Notes: generated by a model not told the origin, from the letters alone. A DNA stretch of 64,000 bases from Roseburia sp. 1XD42-34 (GCF_009917385.1 NZ_QWLJ01000019.1:1-64000), one strand, 5' to 3'. Shown: positions 43,608 through 53,629, counted from the stretch's first letter. Numbers and translations: made by a program.

Positions 43608-44813
43608 ATGAATTTTGAGTTTACAGAAGAGCAGAACATGTTACGCAACACTGTTCGTCAGTTTACAGATAACGAGATTATGCCTTACATTTCGGAGTGG
43701 GATCGAAAAGGAAAATTCGATCCAGCTATTATAAAGAAGCTAGCCGATTTAGGATTAATGGGGGTATGTATTCCAGAAGAATATGGTGGAAGTGGCATGG
43801 ATTATAATTCGCTTGCCATTGTTTGTGAGGAATTGGAACGAGGAGACACTGCTTTCCGTACTGCTGTTTCTGTCCATACTGGATTAAACAGTATGACTTT
43901 ATTGCAATGGGCAAATGAAGCCCAGAAGCAGAAATACCTCGTCCCGCAAGCAAGAGGAGAAAAAATAGGTGCATTTGGATTAACAGAGCCTGGTGCTGGA
44001 TCAGACGTAGCTGCGATGGAATCAACTGCTTACCGGCAAGGTGACTATTATATTTTAAATGGACAAAAAACTTGGATTTCCTTATGCGATACAGCGGACA
44101 ATTTTATCGTGTTCGCCTACACAAAAGATCGCTCGAAAAAGCATAAAGGAATTTCTGCCTTTATTGTAGAAAGAAAATGGGAAGGTTTCTCTTCTAAAGC
44201 GATTAAAGGAAAACTGGGAATTCGATCAGGCAATACTGGAGAAATTTTTTTTGACCATATTAAAGTCCCAAAGGAAAATTTACTTGGTGAAGAAGGAGAA
44301 GGCTTTAAAATTGCTATGTCTGCTTTAGATAATGGCAGATTTACCGTCGCCGCTGGTGCTGTTGGACAGATTATGGCCTGCTTGGAAGCAAGTATATCCT
44401 ATTGTCATGAACGATCAACCTTCGGCAAAGAGATTGGTAAACACCAACTTGTCCAACAAATGCTCGCTAATATGGAAGCAGGCTTACAAATGAGTCGCCT
44501 ACTCGTTTACAAGGCAGGTGAATTGAAAAATGCCGGCAAGCGAAACACTCGAGAAACCTCACTAGCTAAATGGCAAGCTTGTGACTTTGCAAATAAAGCC
44601 GCTGATGATGCCGTGCAAATTCATGGTGCTTATGGATTCTCTGATGAATACCCTGTAGAACGTTATTTGCGTAACTCAAAAGCGCCAGTCATATACGAAG
44701 GAACAAGAGAAATTCACACCATTATGCAAGCAGATTATGTACTTGGTTACCGAAAAGATAAACCTCTCCATAAAATGCTACCACCTTGGGAAGAAAATGT
44801 TCATATAAAGTAA
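43608..44813 (+). CDS. gcdH: Acyl-CoA dehydrogenase, glutaryl-CoA dehydrogenase-like
   Basis: A 401-residue FAD enzyme. LTEPGAGSD at about 125-133 contacts flavin and IYEGTREIH places the catalytic base at Glu364. The block FRTAVSVH holds Arg84 and Ser88, aligning with the YRSAMSV carboxylate-binding pair of human glutaryl-CoA dehydrogenase (Arg94, Ser98). Simple short-chain enzymes lack this Arg. With the upstream class III CoA transferase this supports oxidative decarboxylation of glutaryl-CoA to crotonyl-CoA. The start at 43608 follows AAAGGAG; the longer frame has no site. Confidence 0.82.
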   Translation: MNFEFTEEQNMLRNTVRQFTDNEIMPYISEWDRKGKFDPAIIKKLADLGLMGVCIPEEYGGSGMDYNSLAIVCEELERGDTAFRTAVSVHTGLNSMTLLQWANEAQKQKYLVPQARGEKIGAFGLTEPGAGSDVAAMESTAYRQGDYYILNGQKTWISLCDTADNFIVFAYTKDRSKKHKGISAFIVERKWEGFSSKAIKGKLGIRSGNTGEIFFDHIKVPKENLLGEEGEGFKIAMSALDNGRFTVAAGAVGQIMACLEASISYCHERSTFGKEIGKHQLVQQMLANMEAGLQMSRLLVYKAGELKNAGKRNTRETSLAKWQACDFANKAADDAVQIHGAYGFSDEYPVERYLRNSKAPVIYEGTREIHTIMQADYVLGYRKDKPLHKMLPPWEENVHIK

Positions 44814-45262
44814 CGGTTTCATATATTAGCTTTTTTCCATATATATAGGAACGAACCAGTTAGTTATTATAGTTAATTACTTAAACCATATATATATCAA
44901 ATGATTTTTAAAAGCTGATCTAAAACGCAGCTTTCCTACCGTAATGGTGGTAAATAACTACACTAACGGAGTTCCATAACTCCTATTTCCTGTTTGAAAT
45001 CGTTAGCAACCTTCAATTGTAAGCTTGAAGACAAAACGACTTTTCTTACGCGTAAAGAAGGCATAGTGAAGATGATGCAGGCTTTCGTCATTTCAACTAA
45101 ACATTTCCAATTTATTCCTTCGGGCGGTCTAAAGTTATTTAAAATATGGTATGCATAAGAACTAGACTACTTACTCCACCATTTTCTGAAAGTTTGTTTA
45201 AGAAATCCTCAGAAAGCAAGAGATTTGAAAATTTTCCAATGATATAGAAGGAGGTATATTTC
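44814..45262. other. Intergenic region with repeat fragments
   Basis: About 450 bp without a gene. TTCCTACCGTAATGGTGG near 44931 recalls the B core. Further right, CTTTTCTTACGCGTAAAGAAG is a near-perfect palindrome near 45041. The ALDH promoter should lie in the last 100 bp but is not obvious. Confidence 0.4.
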
Positions 45263-46729
45263 ATGTACAACGATTATACCAAAAGTATTTTTATTAATGG
45301 TAGTTGGCAGGAAATCAATACGAGTAATACATCAACGGTTTATAATCCCGCTACAGGAAATCCAATTACATCTGTTGCTTATGCAGGAGCAAAAGAAACG
45401 GACCAAGCTATCACTGCTGCCGCTCAAGCATTTCCAGTGTGGAGTGATAAAACCGGCAGAGAGCGCTCGACTTTCCTATACAAGGCTTATCAGCTTATGC
45501 TAGAAGAAGTGGAAAGACTTGCCGAAATCGTAACGATGGAACAAGGAAAACCTCTTCGTGAAGCAATTGGCGAAGTAAAAGGAGCAGCACAATTTTTACT
45601 ATGGTATGCAGAAGAAGCAAGCAGAAATTACGGTGAATGGCTTCCCTCGTCGCTAAAATCCAAAAGAATGGTTGTCGTTCCACAGCCCGTCGGTGTGGTT
45701 GGTGCTATAACGCCATGGAACTTTCCATCTTCTATGATTACAAGAAAACTCGCACCTGCATTGGCAGCAGGTTGTACGGCTGTACTAAAGCCTGCACCAG
45801 AAACGCCCTTATCAGCAATTGAAATCATCAAAATTTTTGACCGTGCTGGCATGCCTAATGGGGTAGTTAATCTCGTAACAGGCGATGCACAAGCTATTGG
45901 TCATCAGTTACTTACTAATAAAGATGTCCGGTTAATCACCTTTACCGGTTCCACAGTTGTCGGAAAGCATTTAATGCGAGAAAGCGCCGAGCATGTAAAG
46001 AAACTTTCCTTAGAGCTGGGAGGCCATGCTCCTAGCATCGTATTTCCAGATGCTGATTTAGAAAAGGCAGCATCACTCGTTTTAGCAAGCAAGTTCCGAA
46101 ATAACGGGCAGACTTGCATATCTACCAATCGACTATTTGTTCATGAATCCGTAGTGTCTGATTTCGTTCCATTATTAAAGCGCAATATAGCCAACTTCAA
46201 TCTGGGAAATGGGTTAGAAAAGGATACGGATATCGGTCCATTAATTAATCAGCAAGCTTGTGACAAAGTTGCAGCACATGTCCATAATGCGATTGAAAAA
46301 GGTGCTGTAATCGAATATGGAGGTCAGCGCTGGCATCACCAAGGGCTTTCTGAATATTATTTCGAGCCAACTATCCTCTCCAACGTAACAGATGACATGA
46401 AAATTATGCATGAAGAAACGTTTGGACCAGTATTGCCAATTCAAACCTTCTCTGATGAGAAAGAAGTGATCGCCAAAGCTAACGATACGGATTACGGTTT
46501 AGCTGCTTATATTTTTACCGAAAATACAAGCATTGCTATTCGTATCTCTGAAAAGCTTGATTACGGAATTGTTGGGGTCAATGATGTATTTCCTGCGTCT
46601 CCAGAAGCCCCTTTTGGCGGAGTGAAACAGTCTGGTTTGGGTAAAGAAGGCGGACATCATGGTATGGATGAATTCATGGAAAAGAAGTTCATTTCTTTTG
46701 GTATGAATTCATTTACTCGTTTTCTGTAA
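45263..46729 (+). CDS. NAD(P)-dependent succinate/glutarate semialdehyde dehydrogenase
   Basis: A 488-residue aldehyde dehydrogenase of the GabD group. Catalytic Cys285 is in NNGQTCISTNR and Glu251 in LELGGHAP; PWNFPSSM and FTGSTVVGKHLM bind the cofactor. GabD-type enzymes accept both succinate and glutarate semialdehyde. Its place behind CoA transferase and glutaryl-CoA dehydrogenase-like genes favours glutarate semialdehyde. AAGGAGG lies upstream of the ATG. It has its own upstream gap, so it may be a separate transcript. Confidence 0.85.
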   Translation: MYNDYTKSIFINGSWQEINTSNTSTVYNPATGNPITSVAYAGAKETDQAITAAAQAFPVWSDKTGRERSTFLYKAYQLMLEEVERLAEIVTMEQGKPLREAIGEVKGAAQFLLWYAEEASRNYGEWLPSSLKSKRMVVVPQPVGVVGAITPWNFPSSMITRKLAPALAAGCTAVLKPAPETPLSAIEIIKIFDRAGMPNGVVNLVTGDAQAIGHQLLTNKDVRLITFTGSTVVGKHLMRESAEHVKKLSLELGGHAPSIVFPDADLEKAASLVLASKFRNNGQTCISTNRLFVHESVVSDFVPLLKRNIANFNLGNGLEKDTDIGPLINQQACDKVAAHVHNAIEKGAVIEYGGQRWHHQGLSEYYFEPTILSNVTDDMKIMHEETFGPVLPIQTFSDEKEVIAKANDTDYGLAAYIFTENTSIAIRISEKLDYGIVGVNDVFPASPEAPFGGVKQSGLGKEGGHHGMDEFMEKKFISFGMNSFTRFL

Positions 46730-46753
46730 TTTAGTACGGATATAACATGCTGT

Positions 46754-46779
46754 AGCTTCCAATTCGAAAATTGGAAGCT
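46754..46779 (+). terminator. Hairpin after the semialdehyde dehydrogenase gene
   Basis: AGCTTCCAATT and AATTGGAAGCT form a perfect 11-bp stem with loop CGAA, 25 bp after the stop codon. No long T-run follows, so termination is probable rather than certain. Confidence 0.6.
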
Positions 46780-46876
46780 TGCAAACTTGATACGTCTAAG
46801 TGTGAAATAACCAACACCTTCACCTTTTTGAAACTTTTCCACGTACTTATCGTAGTTATTTATAGAGGTGATTTTA

Positions 46877-47296
46877 ATGAACAAATTAGCAAAATATATA
46901 AGTAATATGTATTATGATAAAAAATTTAGAGGAATTACCTTAGAAAGCATAGAACAAAAATTGAATGAGCAAATGTTTCCAGACAAACTTATAGAACAAT
47001 TACTCGTTGAATTCCGTTTCATAGCCAGTGAAAGTGGAGAAAGAGTTTTTCAAAAACATCTTGTAAATTTACATTATCAAGTACCTGAGCCATTTAAAAA
47101 AGAAAAAAAGGCTGAACAAATGTATGAAGATTTTAGCGACTGGATAGAAGAAGAAGTAATAAAATTAGAAAACGAGACCGGTTTACCGTGGGAAGAGCAA
47201 GCAGAGGATTTAACAAACTTAAATATAAAAGCTCGAAAAGCGCAGTTAGTCTTAAGACATAGAATCTCAGAAGTGGTTTTAGAATTATTAAATTAA
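46877..47296 (+). CDS. Hypothetical protein (139 aa)
   Basis: Unrecognised, soluble, strongly helical and charged protein of 139 residues (EQKLNEQMFPDKLIEQLLVE, KKAEQMYEDFSDWIEEEV). There is no signal peptide, Cys or membrane segment. AGAGGTGAT precedes the ATG at 46877, and an overlapping GTG three codons earlier is part of that site. Codon use is more AT-rich than its neighbours, a weak hint of later acquisition. It is monocistronic, and neighbouring genes suggest no function. Confidence 0.65.
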   Translation: MNKLAKYISNMYYDKKFRGITLESIEQKLNEQMFPDKLIEQLLVEFRFIASESGERVFQKHLVNLHYQVPEPFKKEKKAEQMYEDFSDWIEEEVIKLENETGLPWEEQAEDLTNLNIKARKAQLVLRHRISEVVLELLN

Positions 47297-47579
47297 CGAG
47301 TGCTCCTTGCATTTGCTACATACATGTAGCTTGAAAGTTCAAGCTTTGGAAAATGATGTAAACCTGCCATATGTTGTTCGTGTTATTTTTTTACGTTGGC
47401 TTCAGATGGGCAGATACCTATAAATATAAAGGGCTTTTGTACACCATATTTACATTGAATATTCCTATTGTTTTGAATAAAAATTTATTCCCATCTACAT
47501 AAAGGATAGAATGTGCATTATTTCTCCATATTTCCTTGTTATATTTTAAAATATAATCGAAAAAGTGGAGGAAGATATA

Positions 47580-49052
47580 ATGGGAATAAAAATGAAGCTA
47601 GGCACATTCGTCGTAAGTCTATTTATAATTACTGGCTGCAGTAATAACGTTCCACCGCCCGATAAAGAGTTGGATCAAGGGGATACAGACGCGGAAACAG
47701 AAACTAACCATATGAGTCATGATGAGGTAGTAAGTTTAAATGATTCAACTGGGGAAAATGAATTGAAAATCCCTCCCATACTTGAAAGTGACAGTGAACA
47801 AGAAGTAGCATACACAGTTCGCGCCAAAAAAGGGGAAACCGAAATATTCACTGGAACTAAAACAGAAACGTATGGATATAACGGCGATTTTTTAGGACCA
47901 ATGCTGCGTTTTAAAAAAGGAGATACAGTGAAAATCAGATTAATAAATGAGCTGGATGAACCAACGACATTTCATTGGCACGGATTAGAAGTCCCCGGAA
48001 ATGCAGACGGCGGACCACATAACTCTATAGAATCAGGTAAGGAAAAACAACTTACTTTTAAAGTAACTCAAGAAGCGGCAACACTATGGTTTCATCCACA
48101 TCCAAAAGGGAAAACTGCTGAACAAGTCTATAATGGTCTTGCTGGATTGATTTATATCGATGATAAAAATGCAACGAGTATTGGATTGCCAGATGAATAT
48201 GGAAAGAATGATATTCCGTTAATCTTTCAAGATAAAGTATTTGATGGTAAAAAACAGTTAAATTATAATGCTGCAAAGAATGAGGACGGTACAATCGGTG
48301 AGACATTATTAATTAATGGAACGTTGAATCCAAAGTTAACTGTAAAAAAAGAACAAGTTCGTCTGCGCCTACTGAATGGATCTAATGCGAGAAATTACAC
48401 TTTCAAACTGAATACTGGAGATCCTTTTGTACAAATTGCCACAGATGGAGGTCTACTGAACAAGCCTGTGCAGCTAAAGGAAGTGACGTTAACACCCTCT
48501 GAACGAGCAGAAATAATTATTGATTTTTCACAACTTACCTCTGAAAATGAATTAGCGCTGACAAATGAGGATGGTTCTATCCTTTTACCATTTGATATTT
48601 CTGATCAAATTGGTGTGGTGAATAAAACACCTAAAAAGATGAACAATTTTTCCATTACAAAAGAAGAGATGGACTTGCCTATTACCAAAAAGATAGAACT
48701 TTTTGGGATGATGGACAAAGTGACCATAAACGGAAAGAAATTTGATCCAAAAAGAATTGATTTTACACAAAAACAGGGGGTTACGGAAGTATGGGAAATT
48801 TACAATAAGCCAGACGAGATGGGAGGTATGATTCACCCCTTTCATATTCACGGTGCTCAATTTAAAATTCTTTCCCGTGATGGTATACAGCCCAATCAAA
48901 ATGAGCAGGGGTGGAAAGACAGTATCTCCGTACACCCAGATGAAAAGGTGAAAATTGCTATTCAGTTTAAGCATAAAGGGGTGTATATGTTTCATTGTCA
49001 TATTCTTGAACACGAAGACAATGGTATGATGGGGCAAGTAAAGGTAGAATAA
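47580..49052 (+). CDS. Multicopper oxidase lipoprotein (CueO/laccase-like)
   Basis: A 490-residue exported copper enzyme. The signal peptide ends in lipobox ITGC with Cys20. Four copper motifs are present: HWHGLEVPGNADGGPH, WFHPHPKGKTAEQ, HPFHIHGAQFKIL and HCHILEHEDNGMM. The last has the His-Cys-His and axial Met pattern of type 1 copper. Three cupredoxin domains are implied. The HMSHDE stretch near residue 45 is a small His/Met patch. Likely roles are copper(I) oxidation or laccase activity. The ATG at 47580 follows GTGGAGG. No copper regulator or exporter is adjacent. Confidence 0.9.
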   Translation: MGIKMKLGTFVVSLFIITGCSNNVPPPDKELDQGDTDAETETNHMSHDEVVSLNDSTGENELKIPPILESDSEQEVAYTVRAKKGETEIFTGTKTETYGYNGDFLGPMLRFKKGDTVKIRLINELDEPTTFHWHGLEVPGNADGGPHNSIESGKEKQLTFKVTQEAATLWFHPHPKGKTAEQVYNGLAGLIYIDDKNATSIGLPDEYGKNDIPLIFQDKVFDGKKQLNYNAAKNEDGTIGETLLINGTLNPKLTVKKEQVRLRLLNGSNARNYTFKLNTGDPFVQIATDGGLLNKPVQLKEVTLTPSERAEIIIDFSQLTSENELALTNEDGSILLPFDISDQIGVVNKTPKKMNNFSITKEEMDLPITKKIELFGMMDKVTINGKKFDPKRIDFTQKQGVTEVWEIYNKPDEMGGMIHPFHIHGAQFKILSRDGIQPNQNEQGWKDSISVHPDEKVKIAIQFKHKGVYMFHCHILEHEDNGMMGQVKVE

Positions 49053-49065
49053 AAATAAAACTATC

Positions 49066-49093
49066 AATCAGCGGGGCTTCTCCCCCGCTGATT
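49066..49093 (+). terminator. Terminator of the multicopper oxidase gene
   Basis: AATCAGCGGGG and CCCCGCTGATT form an 11-bp stem with a short loop. Only a weak T-run follows. Confidence 0.7.
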
Positions 49094-49149
49094 ATTGCAC
49101 TATAAGGGCATGCTCAAAAGGTCTTTAAATAAATTACTCATTTAGATAC

Positions 49150-49455
49150 TTACTTCGTACTTTTATATTGTTTATATAAATCTTTTAAAGCAGATGCTAG
49201 TGCATTTCCTGCCTTCCCTAAATAATGCGCTTTAATCATTTCTACGGGTTTGTCAATTCCATCTTGTAAACTATGACCACGAAGCAACTGCTTTACAAAA
49301 TCCTTTCCATGATCCGTAGCTAGTGTACAACCAGCTGTAACGATCACTCCATACTTTATATCGACTTCAGCAGTGATCGTTAACGTCTCATAAATACTTT
49401 GAGCAGCCATCCCTGAAGGTAGACGTGCATGCCCAGCAATAAAAACAGTGTTCAA
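49150..49455 (-). CDS. DUF3870 domain protein
   Basis: A 101-residue protein beginning MNTVFIAGHARLPSGMAAQS, with the DUF3870 blocks YGVIVTAGCTLAT, GKDFVKQLLRGHSL and HYLGKAGNALASALKDLY. Proteins of this family are about 100 residues long and occur in Firmicutes near amino-acid catabolic genes and sigma-54 or IclR regulators. The function is unknown. Here it lies downstream of an IclR gene, separated by a family B copy. GGAGGAGAAG precedes the ATG. Confidence 0.8.
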   Translation of the reverse strand: MNTVFIAGHARLPSGMAAQSIYETLTITAEVDIKYGVIVTAGCTLATDHGKDFVKQLLRGHSLQDGIDKPVEMIKAHYLGKAGNALASALKDLYKQYKSTK

Positions 49456-49513
49456 CGTCTTCTCCTCCTACTAATTAGGCATTAAATGGTAGCAATTTTT
49501 TCGATTAGCTATT

Positions 49514-49711
49514 TTAAAGTGAAGCTTCCAGCAGTGGGGGTTTTCAATTATCCTTCACTGACGGCCATTAAGAGCTATAACAGCATGACCTAAAGGTTTC
49601 TAAATGAATCCACTAGGCGTTTGGAGATTATTATATTCCACTTAAACTTGTTGTAGGTATGGATTCTCTAATTCTTAGCAGTGAAAGACCTAGCGCCTCA
49701 CGAGGGATAAA
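49514..49711 (+). repeat. Interspersed repeat family B, copy 5
   Basis: From TTAAAGTGAAGCTTCCAGCA to CACGAGGGATAAATC. It has CAGCATGACCTAAAGG, CCACTTAAACTTGTTG and the closing block, more diverged in the middle. It lies between the DUF3870 and iclR genes. Confidence 0.75.
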
Positions 49712-49747
49712 TCTTTTTTCTTCTCCCCCTTCTTGGTTTCTTTGTAT

Positions 49748-50500
49748 TCACGATCGATAGCCAAGTTTTTTCGATATTCGATCAGCTGCGCGCTTTGTTT
49801 TTTCTTTTATCCTTTGTAAATTCTCTCCTGAAAAACGAGTAGATAACCCGCTAATTGCTAGAGCAGCTATCATGTGGCTATGGTGATTAAAAATAGGATA
49901 AGATACACCTGTTGTATCTTCGTCCTGTTCACCAACACTATAAGCAAAGCCGCTTTCTCTAATCTGCCGCAATTCTTGTAGCAGTTCTTCTTGTTTTACC
50001 AACCGGTGCATCGATCGAAGCTCAGATTGCCGAACAATTTCGTGCTGTTTTTCCTCGGGTAAATAAGCTAAAAGCAGCTTTGGTCCAGAACCAAGATAAA
50101 GAGGAACGCTTTTGCCAACCTTCGTATAAAGACGTAAAGCACGCGTACTCTCCACTTTCTCAATATATGTCGCTTGTTCCCGATTAACAATCACCAAGTG
50201 AACCACTTCATTTAAATCTTTAGCCAAAGCCTGCATATATGGTAAGGCTATCTCTCTTATTTCTATTCGGTTCGCTACTAAACTACCTAATTCTAATAGC
50301 TTTAATCCTAAGCGGTATTTTCCGCCTTCTCCACTCTTCACTCTCGATACATATCCCTTTTGTTCTAAAGCAGTAAGTAATCGATACGTTGTCGGTTTCG
50401 GCATCCCAGCCTGTTCAGCTATTTCTTTAAGGGATAATGTGTCTATATCTTCCTGAAATAGATCTAGTAATGTTAATGCTTTTAGAACACTTTGATTCAT
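49748..50500 (-). CDS. IclR-family transcriptional regulator
   Basis: A 250-residue regulator. An N-terminal winged helix covers about 5-65 (LKALTLLDLFQEDIDTLSLKEIAEQAGMPKPTTYRLLTALEQKGYV in shorter pieces) and a GAF-like effector domain runs to the end (GPKLLLAYLPEEK, GFAYSVGEQDEDTTGVSYPIF, AALAISGLSTRF). IclR proteins usually control catabolic operons. It lies at the downstream end of the minus-strand lysine cluster, 250 bp from the lysine dehydrogenase gene, making that operon the likely target. Confidence 0.9.
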   Translation of the reverse strand: MNQSVLKALTLLDLFQEDIDTLSLKEIAEQAGMPKPTTYRLLTALEQKGYVSRVKSGEGGKYRLGLKLLELGSLVANRIEIREIALPYMQALAKDLNEVVHLVIVNREQATYIEKVESTRALRLYTKVGKSVPLYLGSGPKLLLAYLPEEKQHEIVRQSELRSMHRLVKQEELLQELRQIRESGFAYSVGEQDEDTTGVSYPIFNHHSHMIAALAISGLSTRFSGENLQRIKEKTKRAADRISKKLGYRS

Positions 50501-50659
50501 AAATTGATCTCCCTTTGTTCCTTCTCTACCTATTCATGTGCTAAAAATTAGTAATCCGAGAATGTTATACGACCATTACATGCGAAAAAAGTGCACCTTT
50601 ATCATCATAGTCAGCGAATACAGCTTTAAGGTGTAAGCAACTGAATTAATTTATAGCGA

Positions 50660-50686
50660 TTCAGTGGTGGATAGACCACCACTGAA
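50660..50686 (-). terminator. Hairpin after the lysine dehydrogenase-like gene
   Basis: TTCAGTGGTGG and CCACCACTGAA form a perfect 11-bp stem with a 5-nt loop, about 70 bp past the stop. There is no T-run. Confidence 0.6.
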
Positions 50687-50756
50687 AAATACCATCATCA
50701 CTTTTATCCAACTGGTTATGAACATGCTCGTTACATGACCGATTTACCAAAGGCAC

Positions 50757-51947
50757 TCAATACCCTTTTGTATAAGAATAAACCGTATCCTGTTCATTAA
50801 CTTGCTCTCGTTCTGAAATATACACACCACGCTTTGCCATTTCCTCTATATAGGAATCCCCTGGAACAATTTGTTCAGGCGGATAGACTCCTTTTCTATC
50901 AATCTTTTTACTGGCAATCATTTGTGCAACGATGGAAATTGTATTGGCTGTAGCTCTGGCCATGGCAGTGACGTTTGTTTGTAGATCTTTATAAGTTGTC
51001 ATTTCGTACGTGTAGGACGTTTCCATGTCCGCTTTCTTGCCGGCAACAACTACCCGTAATAATACAGCATCCTCCTTATCACCTAAATCAACAATCGGGT
51101 CTAAAACTTTTAATAATACATCACGAGGGCAAATGGTACGCCCGTTCACATCGACGTGATAATTAGCTTTTGTTAAATTCAAGTCAACAAGCAGCTTAAA
51201 CTTTTTCGCATGCCCTGGGTAACGAATGGTTTTGTATTCTAATGTTTCTAATTCCGGATAAGAAATAGAGAGCGTTGAAGTTCCCCCTGAAGTATGAAAA
51301 GCTTCCAATGGACCAAATCTGTCAAAATGAATCACTTCCACCTCAGATAAAGAAGGAACTTCCTGTTTCATCCCATTTCGAATAATGAGTGATGAATCTG
51401 TATAATGATCAAATACACCCTCCATGGAAAATACATGATTATACTCCAATGGAGGTTCAGGTTTTACAGGAATACCACCAACGTACAATTTGATTTCTTT
51501 CGGCTTATCCAGCTTGCTAGCTCCATAACCTGATAAAATATTTATCATGCCTGGAGCTACACCTAAATCAGGAATTAATGTAACACCGGCGCCTTGTGCT
51601 TTTTTATGTAGTGCTAGCACTTTATCAGTCATGTGCCCAATATGGCCACCTAAATCCACTGCATGAACGCCTACCTTTATAGCTGTTTTAGCAACTACTT
51701 CATTGAATGAATAAAACAGCGCATTAATAATCACATCGAATTTCCTCATATAATTTGCTAATTCCACAACGTCTGCTGCGTTTACTTGATATGGGGTTAG
51801 CTTGACAGACTGCAATTGAGTACAAATATTGCTTGCTCTTGCTAAATCAATATCCGCTAATCCAACTGCGGTTACTTCTTCGCTAGCCACCAAATCTCTG
51901 GCAGCTTCCTTTCCCATTAGTCCAGCTCCTAAAACACCTATCTTCAC
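50757..51947 (-). CDS. lysDH: Lysine 6-dehydrogenase-like (saccharopine dehydrogenase family)
   Basis: A 396-residue NAD(P)-binding oxidoreductase starting [18 protein letters not shown] with the Gly7-x-Gly9-x-x-Gly12 dinucleotide motif. Conserved blocks include [34 protein letters not shown] and [14 protein letters not shown]. These and the length recall Geobacillus lysine 6-dehydrogenase, which converts lysine to piperideine-6-carboxylate; I recognise this from memory, not by alignment. The start is GTG 51947 because AAAGGAG lies eight bases upstream, while the upstream ATG overlaps that site. Saccharopine dehydrogenase is the alternative; no separate lysine-ketoglutarate reductase is present here. 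Confidence 0.78.
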   Translation of the reverse strand: MKIGVLGAGLMGKEAARDLVASEEVTAVGLADIDLARASNICTQLQSVKLTPYQVNAADVVELANYMRKFDVIINALFYSFNEVVAKTAIKVGVHAVDLGGHIGHMTDKVLALHKKAQGAGVTLIPDLGVAPGMINILSGYGASKLDKPKEIKLYVGGIPVKPEPPLEYNHVFSMEGVFDHYTDSSLIIRNGMKQEVPSLSEVEVIHFDRFGPLEAFHTSGGTSTLSISYPELETLEYKTIRYPGHAKKFKLLVDLNLTKANYHVDVNGRTICPRDVLLKVLDPIVDLGDKEDAVLLRVVVAGKKADMETSYTYEMTTYKDLQTNVTAMARATANTISIVAQMIASKKIDRKGVYPPEQIVPGDSYIEEMAKRGVYISEREQVNEQDTVYSYTKGY

Positions 51948-52117
51948 TCCATTCACTCCTTTTTCTAAAACTAAGCCTAATAACACGTCAGGATAACTTG
52001 ACAAATGTTTCCCTAAAGGCGATGGAGCTTATCTCCACTGACCACGTGTGCCTTAGGAAAACCATTCATAATACACTTTCGTTTGTCCTTTGTTAAACCA
52101 CCTTGATCTCGTTCGCG
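51948..52117 (-). other. Gap between ALDH and lysine dehydrogenase genes with a long hairpin
   Basis: CCTAAGGC pairs with GCCTTTAGG across about 35 nt, with GGAG-ataa-GCTCC inside, near 52010-52060. It could attenuate between the two genes or be a diverged repeat. Confidence 0.4.
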
Positions 52118-53611
52118 TTATTCGATATCAATTTGGGCACGCTGTAGTTTACCACTATAATCAACATAGATTGCTTTCCATTCTGTGAATACATCCAGTG
52201 CTTGCACACCTGAATCTCGGTGACCGTTTCCGGTTCCTTTTGTCCCTCCAAACGGAAGATGTATTTCTGCCCCGGTTGTTCCGGCATTAACATAAACAAT
52301 TCCTGTATCTAAATCACGCTGTGCGCGAAATACTCGATTCACGTCATTCGTAAAAATCGAACTTGATAGGCCATATGATACCTGATTATTTACTTCAATC
52401 GCTTCCTCGAAATCCTTTACTGGAATTAATGAAACGACAGGACCGAATATTTCCTCTCGTGCAATGCGCATCGTAGCATTGGCATCAGTAAATATTGTTG
52501 GTGTGAAAAAGTAGCCTTTGAGCTCACCATTTGTTTTCCATTCTTCGCCACCCGCTAGTAACGTAGCTCCATCTTCTTTGCCAATCTGGACGTATTTTTT
52601 AATTTTTTCTAATCCAGCACGATTAATAATTGGTCCAATCTTAATGGATTCATCCAATCCATTTCCAATCGTTAATTCCTCCAGTTTCACAAGTAAACGT
52701 TCCTCCAGCTGCTCTTTTACATGCTCATGAACAATCACCCGACTACATGCTGTACAACGTTGCCCGCTTGTTCCAAAAGCACTCCAAATAATCCCTTCTG
52801 CCGCCAAATCTAAATCAGCATCTTCCATCACAATCACCGCATTTTTACCGCCCATTTCCAAAGATACTTTCTTTAATTGTCGACCACATGCAGCTGCAAT
52901 ATCCCTGCCTGTATCGTTTGATCCCGTAAAGGAAATCACGCGAATATCGTCATGATGAACCATAGCATCACCTACGGAAGCGCCACTGCCAAAGACGACA
53001 TTAAGCACCCCTTTCGGTAAACCTGCTTCGGTAAATATTTTTGCCAATTCATACGCCATGATTGGGGTTTCTGTAGCTGGCTTCCAAACGACAGCATTAC
53101 CGGCAACGATAGCAGGAAACGACTTCCATGTTGCAATCGCTATTGGGAAATTCCACGGTGTAATAATGCCCACTACGCCAACAGGACAGCGTTGGCTCAT
53201 CGCGAATTTATCTTTTAATTCTGCTGGCGTTGTTTGCCCAAATAACCTGCGTCCTTCTCCTGCCATATAAAAGGCCATATCAATGCCTTCCTGCACTTCG
53301 CCTCTTGCTTCTTCCAACACTTTTCCATTCTCCATCGTTAATAACTGCGACAGTCTTTCCTTTCGTTCCTTCATGATATTACCTACTTCATATAAAACCT
53401 CAGCCCGCTGTGGTGCAGGGACCAATGCCCATTCTTTTTGTGCTTGCTTCGCTGCAGCCACTGCCTGGTCAACTTCTTTTTTCCCTGACAAAGGCACATG
53501 TACGATCTCCTCACTCGTAGCAGGGTTATGAACAGCCACTGTTGGATTTGCTTCCTGCCATTCTCCAGCAATAAAATTTTTCAGCTTATCTGTTTGTAAA
53601 ATCGTTGTCAT
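52118..53611 (-). CDS. Aldehyde dehydrogenase, ALDH7-like (candidate aminoadipate semialdehyde dehydrogenase)
   Basis: A 497-residue aldehyde dehydrogenase with Cys286 in TSGQRCTACSR and Glu252 in SLEMGGKNA. The C-terminal block GAEIHLPFGGTKGTGNGHRD and the tail with YSGKLQRAQID resemble the GAEIGGAFGGEKHTGGG and YSKDLPLAQ endings of antiquitin (ALDH7A1), which oxidises aminoadipate semialdehyde. A 2,5-dioxovalerate dehydrogenase-like role is an alternative. It is downstream of the ThDP enzyme with an 18-bp gap, and upstream of the lysine dehydrogenase. AGGAGGAG precedes the ATG. Confidence 0.8.
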   Translation of the reverse strand: MTTILQTDKLKNFIAGEWQEANPTVAVHNPATSEEIVHVPLSGKKEVDQAVAAAKQAQKEWALVPAPQRAEVLYEVGNIMKERKERLSQLLTMENGKVLEEARGEVQEGIDMAFYMAGEGRRLFGQTTPAELKDKFAMSQRCPVGVVGIITPWNFPIAIATWKSFPAIVAGNAVVWKPATETPIMAYELAKIFTEAGLPKGVLNVVFGSGASVGDAMVHHDDIRVISFTGSNDTGRDIAAACGRQLKKVSLEMGGKNAVIVMEDADLDLAAEGIIWSAFGTSGQRCTACSRVIVHEHVKEQLEERLLVKLEELTIGNGLDESIKIGPIINRAGLEKIKKYVQIGKEDGATLLAGGEEWKTNGELKGYFFTPTIFTDANATMRIAREEIFGPVVSLIPVKDFEEAIEVNNQVSYGLSSSIFTNDVNRVFRAQRDLDTGIVYVNAGTTGAEIHLPFGGTKGTGNGHRDSGVQALDVFTEWKAIYVDYSGKLQRAQIDIE

Positions 53612-53629
53612 ACCAAATCTCCTCCTACT

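Noticed and set aside
52093..52299. Minus-strand ORF overlapping the end of the ALDH gene
   Set aside because: It is a shadow frame within the 52118-53611 aldehyde dehydrogenase gene.
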